From Bacteroidales bacterium (GTDB taxonomy: Bacteria; Bacteroidota; Bacteroidia; Bacteroidales; UBA932), in contig JAFYRK010000108.1 in assembly GCA_017559545.1 (NCBI GenBank), forward strand, positions 1 through 64,000: a stretch of DNA of 64,000 nt, written 5' to 3'. The notes under the pieces are model-generated. The model ran no database searches. It saw nothing but the letters and a program-made list of their open reading frames with translations, and was not told where the DNA came from. Every line of letters starts with the position of its first letter. Position 1 is the stretch's first letter. Below are positions 8,865 to 17,335 of this stretch, piece by piece. Position numbers and translations under genes: made by a program.

Positions 8865-9707
8865 ATGAAGCAAATGAAATTCTATAAATACCAAGGTGCA
8901 GGAAACGACTTCCTGATTGCAGACAATCGTGACGGCTCGGTGCAGCTTACCGCGGCGCAGATCGCTGCGCTGTGTGACCGTCGCTACGGCATCGGCGCTG
9001 ACGGCCTCATGCTTCTTGAGTCCAGCAATGAATATGACTTCCGCATGGTATATTATAATTCTGACGGATCTGGTGGCATGATGTGCGGCAATGGCGGACG
9101 TTGCATTGTTGCATTTGCCGCTGACAGAGGACTTGGTCATTTCGATTTCGATGCCGCTGACGGATTCCATACGGCTCAGATTCTGACCGCTGACGGTAAG
9201 GCTAAGACTGTGCGCCTGAAGATGAAGGATGTCCAGGAGTGTGTGCATTATGAGAGATTGACTGGCCCTGGTGCTGCTTCATGTGGTTATTTCCTTGATA
9301 CCGGCACTCGTCATTATGTCCGTTTTGTGGCATCAGTGGATACATATGATGTAGTGGGCGAAGGCCGTGACATCAGATACAATGCAGCTGAGTTGCAGCC
9401 TGTAGGCGCCAATGTCAATTATGTGGAGCCATTTGATGAGGGAGTCAAGGTGCGCACATATGAGAAAGGAGTCGAGGATGAGACCTTTGCCTGTGGTACA
9501 GGAATTGTAGCATCGTGCGTCGCTTCCTGCATCAAGGGCATTTGTCCATCAGAGAAATTCGCTGACGGAAGGGTGCGATATGATGTGAAAGCAAAGAGAG
9601 ACATGCTCTCAGTGGATTTTATTCTTACTGAAAATATGACTGCGCAGGATGTCTGGCTGACAGGCCCGGCAACTTATGTAGCCGAGATAATTGTTGATAT
9701 AGATTAG
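8865..9707 (+). CDS. dapF: Diaminopimelate epimerase
   Basis: It interconverts LL- and meso-DAP with two cysteines. The sequence opens with KYQGAGNDFL, has the first catalytic Cys in MMCGNGGRCI and the second in FACGTGIVASC, and keeps the family glycine-rich turns. The length of 280 aa is normal. It is the last DAP gene of the block; a lipoprotein gene begins three bases after its stop, so the transcript may continue. Confidence 0.96.
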   Translation: MKQMKFYKYQGAGNDFLIADNRDGSVQLTAAQIAALCDRRYGIGADGLMLLESSNEYDFRMVYYNSDGSGGMMCGNGGRCIVAFAADRGLGHFDFDAADGFHTAQILTADGKAKTVRLKMKDVQECVHYERLTGPGAASCGYFLDTGTRHYVRFVASVDTYDVVGEGRDIRYNAAELQPVGANVNYVEPFDEGVKVRTYEKGVEDETFACGTGIVASCVASCIKGICPSEKFADGRVRYDVKAKRDMLSVDFILTENMTAQDVWLTGPATYVAEIIVDID

Positions 9708-9709
9708 AT

Positions 9710-10456
9710 ATGAAGAAGATTTTATTTTGTGTGGCAGTGGCCATGTCGATGATTTCTTGTCTTGGCGGAAGTTCATTGACTCAGTCTTATACTGCAGATA
9801 TTACTTTTGAGTGTTCGTCCGACGTGTATGCAAACCTTTTCAAGGATAGTCTGTACGTTGTTTCTGACGGTGAGGGCTTTGTATATATGAACTACCCTCT
9901 GGTGTTTATGCAGAAGCAACAGGCAGGTATATTTAAGGGAGGTTTCCTGATGTCTTATCTCAAGGGTGAGGCAAACGGCAAGTTGGAGAAAGCACCAGCT
10001 GAGAATGATGCATTCAGGGTTCATGCCGCATCGGGTGCAAATGGTAGCTATACTTACGCTGTGTACTATGAGAATCCTGACGTGTCAATGAGACCTGAAT
10101 ACGATATCGAGTTCGGCTACAAAGATATTGGGACAAGTATATGTTCTCCGATTGGATGCTATGTGAACAACACTACACTGGTGGCTCGCAAGATCAAGGA
10201 GCATTTCAAGGATGGTGACAGGCTTGTCCTTACGGCTAAGGGTATATTGCCGGACGGCAAAACAACTCAAGCCAGCATCGTGCTTGCTGAGTTTACCGAG
10301 GCAAAGGATTCTGTCATGTATAATTGGACAGCATTTAACCTTTCGGCTCTTGGTTCGGTGGATTATATTGACTTTGAAGTCAAGTCGACAAATCCAGAGG
10401 TTCCGGAATACTTCTGCCTTGACGGCTATCTTGCATCTTTAAATATTGAATATTGA
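9710..10456 (+). CDS. Secreted lipoprotein, DUF4465-like, function unknown
   Basis: A lipoprotein signal is clear (hydrophobic stretch, then SMISC with the lipid-bearing Cys at about 17). The mature part is beta-rich. It has SYTYAVYYENPD, SICSPIGCYVNNTT and a late motif EYFCLDGYLASL, which resembles the end of DUF4465 proteins of Bacteroidetes. I infer an outer-membrane or periplasmic location. It follows dapF closely but a role in lysine synthesis is not evident. The family assignment is tentative. Confidence 0.7.
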   Translation: MKKILFCVAVAMSMISCLGGSSLTQSYTADITFECSSDVYANLFKDSLYVVSDGEGFVYMNYPLVFMQKQQAGIFKGGFLMSYLKGEANGKLEKAPAENDAFRVHAASGANGSYTYAVYYENPDVSMRPEYDIEFGYKDIGTSICSPIGCYVNNTTLVARKIKEHFKDGDRLVLTAKGILPDGKTTQASIVLAEFTEAKDSVMYNWTAFNLSALGSVDYIDFEVKSTNPEVPEYFCLDGYLASLNIEY

Positions 10457-10461
10457 TTCTT

Positions 10462-11139
10462 ATGAGGACAAATCAGGAGTATAAGGGCATGGCTCTGGCG
10501 GCGCTGAAAGGTAACTGGGCGCCATTTGTGGTCGCAACCATAATCATGATGGCGTTTATCTATGTGATCATGGGACCATATACGGTCGTATATCAGGCGT
10601 CCTTGGGTATGAACTCGCTTTCAATCGCTCCAATTTTCGCATGGACCGCAATAGCAATGTACCTTTTAGGATTACCCCTGTTGGCAATGCCTCTCGTTCT
10701 TGGATATGGTTATGCTTCAAACAGACTCGTTGCCGAGGGAGATAACCGAGCGGTCGGAAACCTTTTCCGTGATGGATTCGGCAGTTGGGGAAGAAAGGTC
10801 TGGGGAATGTTCCTGATGACTCTGTTTACTACGTTATGGTCTTTGCTTCTGATAATACCGGGATGTATCAAGTATTATGCATATGCATTGACTCCTTATA
10901 TCTTGATTGATAATCCGGAACTTTCAGCCAATCAGGCGATTAATCTAAGCATCAAGATGATGAAAGGACATAAGCTTGACCTCTTTATCTTACATCTTAG
11001 CTTTATCGGATGGTTTTTTCTTAGTATATTTACGTTGGGGATCGGACTTTTATGGCTTATGCCTTACATGATGGCAGCCCAGGCTGCATTCTATCAGGAC
11101 GTAAAGAAAGAATACAATCAATATATTATCCACAACTAA
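10462..11139 (+). CDS. Integral membrane protein, DUF975-like
   Basis: The protein has a soluble N terminus (RTNQEYKGMALAALKGNW, a pattern typical of DUF975) and about five hydrophobic segments between residues 25 and 215. It includes GYGYASNRLVAEGDN and a conserved-looking LSIKMMKGHKLDLF stretch before the last membrane helices. The ATG at 10462 is preferred over the TTG 10453 that overlaps the previous stop. Function is unknown; it is probably part of the same short operon as the lipoprotein upstream and the small membrane gene downstream. Confidence 0.75.
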   Translation: MRTNQEYKGMALAALKGNWAPFVVATIIMMAFIYVIMGPYTVVYQASLGMNSLSIAPIFAWTAIAMYLLGLPLLAMPLVLGYGYASNRLVAEGDNRAVGNLFRDGFGSWGRKVWGMFLMTLFTTLWSLLLIIPGCIKYYAYALTPYILIDNPELSANQAINLSIKMMKGHKLDLFILHLSFIGWFFLSIFTLGIGLLWLMPYMMAAQAAFYQDVKKEYNQYIIHN

Positions 11140-11150
11140 ATCTAACTATT

Positions 11151-11327
11151 ATGGTAGCAACAATTCTTTGGATTGCAGGTATCATCTGCTGCATCTGGTG
11201 CCTCAAGGATGTATGGACAAAAAAGAACGTAGACACTGTCATCAAGGTCCTCGTTACAATTGGACTTCTTTGCTTCAGCTGGCTCGGCCTTGCTGTATAT
11301 TATTTCATCCTTAAGGATAGACTCTAA
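11151..11327 (+). CDS. Small membrane protein (58 aa), two membrane segments
   Basis: The ATG at 11151 opens MVATILWIAGIICCIWCLKD, followed by a short charged loop (WTKKNVDTVIK) and a second hydrophobic helix ending in a basic tail (KDRL). The pattern is a hairpin of two helices with the loop carrying positive charge. It lies 11 bases after the DUF975-like gene and ends 8 bases from the convergent rimM. Function is unknown. The same frame is open further upstream, but that part overlaps the previous gene. Confidence 0.6.
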   Translation: MVATILWIAGIICCIWCLKDVWTKKNVDTVIKVLVTIGLLCFSWLGLAVYYFILKDRL

Positions 11328-11335
11328 TATAGAGA

Positions 11336-11848
11336 TTAAATAAGTCCTGCAGGAATCTGCATTATGATTTCCTGATATTCCGGATCTACGGAAAGGATAA
11401 GATCTTCATGGAGCGGTATTATTACTGCTCCATTTTCTGTTTCTACCTCTATGCAAGGATTCTTTGGGATGTCCATGAAGTCTGTAATCTCACCGACTTC
11501 CATGAGGGCCTCGTCGTCTTCCGCAGGAGTCAGCAGCATCCATCCCACGAGTGCTGCAAATCCGTCCTCTTCCAAAGACATTTCCGGAAGCTGGTCCTCT
11601 TCAATATATACCGCCTTTCCTGTGATCTCGTCAACATCTTCCATAGAGCAGATGCCTGTAAGGCGGACAAGGGCCTTTGTGTTGCCCCTCTTTGAGAATG
11701 ATTCAATATAAAAAGGAACCGGAAGTCCATCAAAGATGATGAACACCGGTTCCTTTAGGTTGATATCTTCAGGAGCAATCTCTCGGAAACCCATGACGAG
11801 TTCGCCATCAGTTCCATTTGATTTGAGCACCTGAGCTATCTGCAGCAT
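11336..11848 (-). CDS. rimM: Ribosome maturation factor RimM
   Basis: It assists late maturation of the 30S head by binding S19. The 170-aa protein has the N-terminal RimM beta-barrel (start MLQIAQVLKSNGTDGELV) and a C-terminal PRC-barrel region ending PLHEDLILSVDPEYQEIIMQIPAGL, the typical family ending. ATG 11848 is chosen: it lies four bases after the rpsP stop. The longer frame to 11881 would overlap rpsP. The rpsP-rimM order is a common ribosomal operon. Confidence 0.92.
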   Translation of the reverse strand: MLQIAQVLKSNGTDGELVMGFREIAPEDINLKEPVFIIFDGLPVPFYIESFSKRGNTKALVRLTGICSMEDVDEITGKAVYIEEDQLPEMSLEEDGFAALVGWMLLTPAEDDEALMEVGEITDFMDIPKNPCIEVETENGAVIIPLHEDLILSVDPEYQEIIMQIPAGLI

Positions 11849-11852
11849 AAGA

Positions 11853-12401
11853 TTACTCAGCTGGAGTTTCCTCAGCCTCAACTGCCTCAGCAGCAGCCTC
11901 GGCAGCAGCAGCCTCAGCGGCAGCGCGAGCAGCCTCCTCAGCCTCAGCCTTTCTCTTAGCGATAGCCTCAGCTCTCTCCTGATTTACCTTAGCCTCAGCT
12001 TCTACTGCAGCCTTGTGAGCAGCAGCAGCGTCCTTGCTAAGTCCCTCTTTCTTAGCGTTTACCTTAGCAGCCTTCTCAGACTTCCAGGCAGCGAGCTTTG
12101 CATCAGCCTGCTCCTGAGTAAGAGCGCCCTTCTTAACACCCTCCTGGAGGTGCTTTGCAAGGAGTACACCCTCGTAAGAGAGGAGACGCTTTGCAGTAAG
12201 TGTAGGCTGAGCACCTACGTTAAGCCATGCGAGTGCACGCTCAGCGTTGAGCATGATGGTAGCAGGGTTTGTGTTAGGGTTGTAAGAGCCGAGCTGCTCG
12301 ATGAAACGACCATCGCGAGGTGCGCGTGAATCAGCCACAACAATGTGGAAGAATGCGAAATTCTTCTTTCCGTGGCGCTGGAGACGAATTTTAACAGCCA
12401 T
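11853..12401 (-). CDS. rpsP: 30S ribosomal protein S16 with long Ala/Glu-rich tail
   Basis: The first 80 or so residues are standard S16 ([21 protein letters not shown] onward, then [13 protein letters not shown]). From about residue 85 to 182 there is an extra region: a lysine- and alanine-rich part, then a tail dominated by AEA repeats, likely a charged helix. Such extensions are known in Bacteroidetes S16, so it is not a frameshift artefact. It is co-transcribed with rimM; the -7 element lies at 12467-12474. Confidence 0.95.
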   Translation of the reverse strand: MAVKIRLQRHGKKNFAFFHIVVADSRAPRDGRFIEQLGSYNPNTNPATIMLNAERALAWLNVGAQPTLTAKRLLSYEGVLLAKHLQEGVKKGALTQEQADAKLAAWKSEKAAKVNAKKEGLSKDAAAAHKAAVEAEAKVNQERAEAIAKRKAEAEEAARAAAEAAAAEAAAEAVEAEETPAE

Positions 12402-12466
12402 TGTGAATCTGTTTTTAAAAGTTAATTAATGTATTACCAATGTTTTCCTTCCCGAGGAAAAGCGCG

Positions 12467-12474
12467 CAAAGATA
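12467..12474 (-). promoter_or_regulatory. -7 element of rpsP-rimM
   Basis: Read on the minus strand this is TATCTTTG (TAnnTTTG). A near-match -33 element (ATTG, from CAAT at 12495-12498) lies 20 bases upstream. It sits back to back with the promoter of the plus-strand pentapeptide gene. Confidence 0.6.
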
Positions 12475-12478
12475 ACTA

Positions 12479-12510
12479 TTTGTTTCCAAATTTCCAATAA
12501 CTTATATTTG
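12479..12510 (+). promoter_or_regulatory. Full -33/-7 promoter of the pentapeptide channel gene
   Basis: TTTG (12479-12482), a 20-base spacer and TATATTTG (12503-12510) fit the Bacteroidetes sigma consensus exactly. The -7 box overlaps the TTG at 12508, so that codon cannot be the start; ATG 12535 gives a leader of about 18 bases. Confidence 0.75.
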
Positions 12511-12534
12511 CATGAAAATAGAACTCGTAGCTAT

Positions 12535-13416
12535 ATGATAGGATTTCCTTATACCAATCGTGTATTCGAGAGAGAACACTTTGAGAATGCAGATTATTTT
12601 CAAGCCGATTTCAGTGGTTCTGTGTTTAGATGCTGCTCTTTCAGGAATGTGCTCTTCAAAGAAGCAAATTTTCAGAATTGCGTTTTTGAAAACTGCACAG
12701 ATTGCAATGATATAGTGTTTGTCGACGCTAATCTGACAGGTTGCTCCATGTCTATATGCGTTTTTCGGAATATTAATTTTCATGGTGCGTCTTTTACCGA
12801 CGCGGTACTTACTAACGTTGACTTTGCTGGCTCGAATATGACTTCAGTAAAGTTCAGAGGAGCTCGTATGAATGGGGTCAATATCTCTATGTGCTCCCTC
12901 AACATGTCCTCGTTCGCAAACGCAGATATGACAAGAATCGATTATCTGCCAACCCGTCCCATCCCATATATGAGAGGACTTCATCTTTTCAGGAAGACAA
13001 AAATCATTGAGAATACGATTTTCATTACAGGAAACAGTCATCTTGAGTTTACGGATTATTGTATTTATGAACGTCGTAAGGATAAGTTCTTTGTCAGTGT
13101 CAATAATGTACATCCTTTGCTACGTCCGTTCGCAGTTTTGTTTCTGATCCTGTTTGGTGCGTTTACTGATTTCGGGCAATCTTTCACCAGGTGGTCATTA
13201 TGCACATTGGCTATCATCAGCACGTTTGCCATTTCTCCTGTCATCAGATGCGGAGAGTCTTTGTCTGACGCTTTTCTTGTGTCATTGCTGGCTTTTTTTG
13301 GCTTTGGAGATATTACTGGAGGCTATACTTATTTTTATGTCGCAGAGTCAATATTGGGATATTTTATGCTCGGAGCCCTTATTTCCTTGCTTACAAGTAA
13401 ATTGTCAATAAACTAA
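12535..13416 (+). CDS. Pentapeptide-repeat protein fused to a two-helix ion channel
   Basis: Residues about 10-135 are pentapeptide repeats (A/C-x-F or A-x-L every five residues, e.g. NADYFQADFSGSVF), forming a right-handed beta-helix. After a linker come two membrane helices (about 187-205 and 215-233), a pore-like segment with FFGFGDIT, and a last helix to residue 290. The pore segment resembles the potassium-channel filter TVGYGD but has F-F-G-F-G-D. I infer an inner-membrane channel with a cytoplasmic beta-helix sensor or scaffold. It is followed six bases later by a methyltransferase-like gene. Confidence 0.75.
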   Translation: MIGFPYTNRVFEREHFENADYFQADFSGSVFRCCSFRNVLFKEANFQNCVFENCTDCNDIVFVDANLTGCSMSICVFRNINFHGASFTDAVLTNVDFAGSNMTSVKFRGARMNGVNISMCSLNMSSFANADMTRIDYLPTRPIPYMRGLHLFRKTKIIENTIFITGNSHLEFTDYCIYERRKDKFFVSVNNVHPLLRPFAVLFLILFGAFTDFGQSFTRWSLCTLAIISTFAISPVIRCGESLSDAFLVSLLAFFGFGDITGGYTYFYVAESILGYFMLGALISLLTSKLSIN

Positions 13417-13422
13417 CTTTAT

Positions 13423-14484
13423 ATGAAAACAGAGATTTCTTCAAAGGTCAGTCTGGACGCTGATATAATGCAGGAACTGAAGTTCGGGTTTGATAAGTGT
13501 CAGTTTAATGATGGAGAGCTTCATCCTTGCGCCTATCATAAAGGCAGAGCGGAGTCTGAGATTTTCGGAATTGAAGATGGGGGAGGGTGTGAGTCTGCCA
13601 ATATTTCGCAGCGTAATGTATTCAAGTCGCCTATCATTTTCTCTCCGCAGATCAGCGAGCTGCTGGTAAGGTTAGGTGAAGGAGCGAGTATTGCAGGCGG
13701 ATGGTGGCTTATCAAGGAACAGCGTGATTGGCTGCATAGACATATAGCATCTATATTGCGAGGAAAGAGGGATGAATGTAGAATAATGGTTGCTGGCGTT
13801 GCTGGTTATGCTCACTTTTATTCATACCTGCGCATAATAATCAATGCTGCAAAAGAGGTTGGTTTCGATTGTAATAAATTATATGTGGATGTTTGCGATG
13901 CGTGTCTTACGCCTTTGATGGAAATCGCCGCGATTGAGAATTCAATCAGAAAGCCTCGCGCTTTTGTGCTCTTCCCATCTCTAAGATCAAAGTATGATAT
14001 TATGGGATATCAGCTGAATCTGTCATCGAGGAATATAAAATTCATCAGAGAGATCATGCCGGACATAAAGAAATGCCATATAAGGATAATTCATTGTAAT
14101 GTCGTTGATGTGCCGGATGAATGGTGGAGACTCAGGGGACGCTATGATGTCATTACCGAACATTTTCTGTTGTCTATGATGCAGAATCTTCACGAGTTTA
14201 TCCACGCTACCAGAAAGGCCTATTCGTTAATGCTCAAGCCAGAAGGTCATCTTTTGATGGCCTGCGGTGCAAATAGTCAAAGTTATATAGAAGAACTGAT
14301 TGATATTCATGGCCAGCATGGCTTGTCTCTCTTTGAGAATGATCATCAGAAGGTCTGGGATCCTTTTGGTATCAGTTTGAGTGATCTCCAGGATATGGCC
14401 AATAATATGGATCAAGCATCAGCTTTGCTTGATAATTGTATGATGGATCTTATTCTTAGCAGTAGTGTCAACAGGTCACTTTAG
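13423..14484 (+). CDS. SAM-dependent methyltransferase-like protein
   Basis: The central part has the order of motifs of a class I methyltransferase: a motif I-like strand-turn IMVAGVAGYAHF (about 120-131), an acidic strand end LYVDVCDAC (about 151-160), RIIHCNVVDVPDEW (about 223-236), YDVITEHFLLSMM (motif IV region) and LKPEGHLLMACG. The usual GxGxG is degenerate, so the enzyme may have an unusual substrate or may not methylate. The N-terminal 110 residues are unlike anything I recognise. It probably forms an operon with the pentapeptide channel. Confidence 0.6.
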   Translation: MKTEISSKVSLDADIMQELKFGFDKCQFNDGELHPCAYHKGRAESEIFGIEDGGGCESANISQRNVFKSPIIFSPQISELLVRLGEGASIAGGWWLIKEQRDWLHRHIASILRGKRDECRIMVAGVAGYAHFYSYLRIIINAAKEVGFDCNKLYVDVCDACLTPLMEIAAIENSIRKPRAFVLFPSLRSKYDIMGYQLNLSSRNIKFIREIMPDIKKCHIRIIHCNVVDVPDEWWRLRGRYDVITEHFLLSMMQNLHEFIHATRKAYSLMLKPEGHLLMACGANSQSYIEELIDIHGQHGLSLFENDHQKVWDPFGISLSDLQDMANNMDQASALLDNCMMDLILSSSVNRSL

Positions 14485-14557
14485 ATGATGTGAAAGGTGT
14501 TATTTTACTGCATTGATAAAAGAAAAATGTAGTTTTTTGAAAATTTCTGTAAAAAAG

Positions 14558-14588
14558 TTTGGAAGTTTCAAAAAAGTGCGTACCTTTG
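14558..14588 (+). promoter_or_regulatory. Consensus -33/-7 promoter of tRNA-Leu
   Basis: TTTG (14558-14561), exactly 19 bases, then TACCTTTG (14581-14588). This is the best match to the Bacteroidetes vegetative promoter in the window, 18 bases upstream of the tRNA. Confidence 0.88.
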
Positions 14589-14606
14589 CAATCCCAAAAC
14601 AAAGAA

Positions 14607-14689
14607 GCGGTGGTGGTGAAATGGTAGACACGCTACTTTGAGGGGGTAGTGGGCGTAAGCCTGTGCGAGTTCGAGTCTCGCCCACCGCA
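14607..14689 (+). tRNA. tRNA-Leu (GAG)
   Basis: The acceptor stem GCGGTGG pairs with CCACCGC, the D arm contains TGGTGAAATGGTAGACA, and the anticodon arm CTACT-TTGAGGG-GGTAG carries GAG at 14640-14642. The long variable arm (TGGGCGTAAGCCT) is typical of leucine tRNA, as is the T arm GAGTTCGAGTCTC. CCA is not encoded after the discriminator A. Confidence 0.95.
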
Positions 14690-14701
14690 CAATTTCACCA
14701 C

Positions 14702-14733
14702 AAGAGGAGAATCAAAAGATTCTCCTCTTTTTT
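14702..14733 (+). terminator. Terminator of tRNA-Leu
   Basis: A perfect 12-bp stem, AAGAGGAGAATC (14702-14713) with GATTCTCCTCTT (14718-14729), has an AAAA loop and a T-run. It can also serve the convergent gene ending at 14752, since the opposite strand has A-rich flanks. Confidence 0.88.
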
Positions 14734-14751
14734 GTATCCTGGTGGTTGTGG

Positions 14752-16251
14752 TTAATCTGTCTTATCTGTCTCATGTGTAATGGTTAGTTTGCTTCCGCAT
14801 TCCCGGCAGATAAGGTATTCTTCCTGAACCTTCACCCTGTGGTGACGACGTTCTGACCATTTTTTGATGGTCTTTGTTGAAATTGACTTTGCTGCCTGCT
14901 GAGATGTGTATAGGATATATTCATCATATTCGTAATATCTCGGTTCGCTCCATCCGGTCGTTTCCAGTGTGTGCGATTCCTTGCAGCCCTGGCATCTGGT
15001 GTACATGATCCAATTTTCGAGTTTGTACCCAAAACCGATTACTGCAAAGAAAACGACAACCAAGATCATCCAATACGGAAGAAATACAAGGTATGCCAAC
15101 ACTACGTATATCAGCACAGGAACAAACAGCAATGATTCATAAGTGTCGTTACTTATCTTCTTGAACCTTCCCATAAGCGACATGAGCGCTGGGAAGAACA
15201 TGATATGCGCGTTTAAAACTATCCAGCATATCAGCAACAGTATAGTGATAACAATAATCCTCAGGACCTTAGGTAATTCCTTAGCCTCCTGATTTTCCTT
15301 GATCACATCCTCAAGGTCATCGTACTTTGGCTTGACAACGTACGAGTGGCTGCGCAGCTTTATGAACAGGCGTGAGGCAACAATTCTCTGTCCGAAAGGA
15401 ATCCATCTTTCAAGGAACTTCATCTTCGAAGGGTCATCCATCTGATAGCTTACCACAGCATCATCCTTGAACAGGACCTTTACGGTTTCATACTCTCTTC
15501 TGGTTCTGAATTCCTTTACATGCAAAGGAAACTCAACCATCTTGCTTCCATCATCCCTGATGTCAATGGAGAGGGCATTGCCGTAATACTTCTTCATGAT
15601 CTTATCTAGCTTCGCCCCTTCTTTGAAATGCTTTTCCATCCAAGGAACGGTCACAAAGATGTAAGGCTTCTCCGTTGATGTTTCGGTTTTGACGCCAGGA
15701 ACACCGAACGAAAGCGTATGAACCACATCTGCGTCCGCGAGTGTATGGGTGTTGCCTCCTTCATCCTTTACAACTATCTTATATTTTTTGTCAGGATGAA
15801 TCTTGACAAAGCTGCAGACGGTGCCTACTTTCAAGTCGGCATCGTTATCAAGTTCCTCAACGACCAGCTCATTGCCGAAAGCTGTCATATGTACCCATCC
15901 TCTCTCTCCGTTTTCTGTCTCCACCTGGTAGTAAGAGGTTGCACAAGATAGGATTTCTACTTTTTCGCCTCTCTTCAGGACGCATACCTCGGACGAGCTG
16001 TCCGCGTTTCTGGAAGCTAACATAGAGGTGGTTTTCACTACCTCGGCTTTCTTTGTCTCAAAGGAAGGGTTAAGAGGAGTAAAGGCATCTGTGATGAGGA
16101 TGGTAGATCCTATGCAGAAAAATGATATCAGGCCGATGGTCCACGCATCGAACTTGTGGTTTCTTGGCTTACCGGATATCCAGAAGAACATTATCGTCTT
16201 CAATGCACGCCATAACGACTTGAACGGGTTTGTTTTTCCAGTCTGTTCCAT
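14752..16251 (-). CDS. Membrane protein with SH3-like domain and zinc-ribbon tail, function unknown
   Basis: The 499-aa protein starts with a short cytoplasmic part and one membrane helix (about 36-56, WTIGLISFFCIGSTILI). An exported bacterial SH3-like domain follows (about 75-125, with SYYQVETENGERGWVH). A large middle region of unknown fold ends in three or more membrane helices (about 325-400). The cytoplasmic tail has two CxxC pairs (RCQGCKE and ICRECGSK), suggesting a zinc ribbon. I cannot name a function; the layout suggests a cell-wall or stress sensor. It stands alone. Confidence 0.65.
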   Translation of the reverse strand: MEQTGKTNPFKSLWRALKTIMFFWISGKPRNHKFDAWTIGLISFFCIGSTILITDAFTPLNPSFETKKAEVVKTTSMLASRNADSSSEVCVLKRGEKVEILSCATSYYQVETENGERGWVHMTAFGNELVVEELDNDADLKVGTVCSFVKIHPDKKYKIVVKDEGGNTHTLADADVVHTLSFGVPGVKTETSTEKPYIFVTVPWMEKHFKEGAKLDKIMKKYYGNALSIDIRDDGSKMVEFPLHVKEFRTRREYETVKVLFKDDAVVSYQMDDPSKMKFLERWIPFGQRIVASRLFIKLRSHSYVVKPKYDDLEDVIKENQEAKELPKVLRIIVITILLLICWIVLNAHIMFFPALMSLMGRFKKISNDTYESLLFVPVLIYVVLAYLVFLPYWMILVVVFFAVIGFGYKLENWIMYTRCQGCKESHTLETTGWSEPRYYEYDEYILYTSQQAAKSISTKTIKKWSERRHHRVKVQEEYLICRECGSKLTITHETDKTD

Positions 16252-16411
16252 ATATAAAAGTTTATAGGTTATCTGACAAGGGCTTTAAGCTTAGATTGTA
16301 TAAAGATAGGATATAAATTCGTTAGTAACAATTACATTGACACAAAAACTATTTTTTTGCGCGCCCGAACACAGATAATGATTATCTTTACAAGTTATTA
16401 ACAATGAAAAC

Positions 16412-17290
16412 ATGCAGACACTGAAAAATGATGTGTTGACCGTTAAGGTCAGTGAGCATGGAGCGGAGCTCCAGAGCATTTGTAAAGGTGCAACCGAATA
16501 TCTGTGGCAGGGAGATCCTGCATATTGGGGCAGGCGCTCGCCTGTGCTGTTCCCGATTGTAGGAAGCGTCTGGGAGAAGCGTTATCGAGTGGATGGAGTC
16601 GAGTATGAACTCGGACAGCATGGCTTTGCTCGCGACATGGAGTTTACTCTTGTGGAGTCTACAGAAACAGAAGCCCGCTACAGGTTGGAGTCTACAGAGG
16701 AGACTTTGAGGAAATATCCATATCTGTTTGTGCTGGAAATAGCATACAGACTCCATGGAAGCGCAGTCGATGTAATATGGGAGGTCACTAATCCGTCTCA
16801 GGATAAGGATCTGCATTTCCAGATTGGCGCTCATCCTGCATTCATCTATCCTGACTACTCGAAGGAAAACAAGGAGCGTGGCTATCTTGTATTTGATCGC
16901 ACCGAGGGACTGGAGTGCATCAGAATTCAGGAGAAGGGTTGCGTGGATCCGGTTACAAAGCACCCATTGGAGGTACCTGCAGATGGCAGACTTCCGCTCG
17001 CCAGCGATACATTTGATGTAATCGATACCATCATGCTTCAGGACAGCCAGGTTCGTACGACAGAACTCCATCGAGCTGATGGAACCCCATGGCTCAAGGT
17101 GACTTTCGATGCTCCGGTTGTCGGAATCTGGTCTCCTCCAGGAAAGGTCGCGCCGTTCATCTGTCTGGAACCATGGTACGGACGTTGTGACAGCGCCGGA
17201 TATGAGGGCGAATACAAGGACAAGGATTGGATCAACACTCTTGCTCCTGGCCAGAAATTTTCAAGTGTATATACAATAGAGATATTATAA
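16412..17290 (+). CDS. Aldose 1-epimerase family protein (LacX/GalM-like)
   Basis: It is likely to interconvert sugar anomers. It is about 292 aa with family features: GAELQSI near the N terminus, YLWQGDPAYWGRRSPVLFP, GFARDMEF, and the histidine-bearing QIGAHPAF expected at the active site, plus late CLEPWYGRCD. The short N terminus and WGRRSPVLFP fit the LacX-like branch more than classical GalM. The start at ATG 16412 lacks a Shine-Dalgarno sequence, as usual here. Confidence 0.88.
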   Translation: MQTLKNDVLTVKVSEHGAELQSICKGATEYLWQGDPAYWGRRSPVLFPIVGSVWEKRYRVDGVEYELGQHGFARDMEFTLVESTETEARYRLESTEETLRKYPYLFVLEIAYRLHGSAVDVIWEVTNPSQDKDLHFQIGAHPAFIYPDYSKENKERGYLVFDRTEGLECIRIQEKGCVDPVTKHPLEVPADGRLPLASDTFDVIDTIMLQDSQVRTTELHRADGTPWLKVTFDAPVVGIWSPPGKVAPFICLEPWYGRCDSAGYEGEYKDKDWINTLAPGQKFSSVYTIEIL

Positions 17291-17304
17291 GGTAAGCCCC
17301 TTTA

Positions 17305-17320
17305 CTGGTATAAATACCGG
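17305..17320. promoter_or_regulatory. Palindrome upstream of feoAB, possible operator
   Basis: CTGGTATAAATACCGG is an almost perfect palindrome (one G-T pair) 16 bases before the feoAB start codon. Iron-uptake genes are often controlled by Fur or DtxR-type repressors, but the sequence does not let me assign a regulator. Confidence 0.3.
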
Positions 17321-17335
17321 ACAAGGTTAGAAAAT

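Noticed and set aside
11321..11333. Terminator between the 58-aa gene and rimM
   Set aside because: CTCTA/TAGAG is only five pairs and lacks a T-run.
11853..12130. Suspected frameshift or fusion at the Ala-rich tail of rpsP
   Set aside because: The tail is continuous in frame, helical in character, ends four bases before rimM, and long S16 tails are known in Bacteroidetes.
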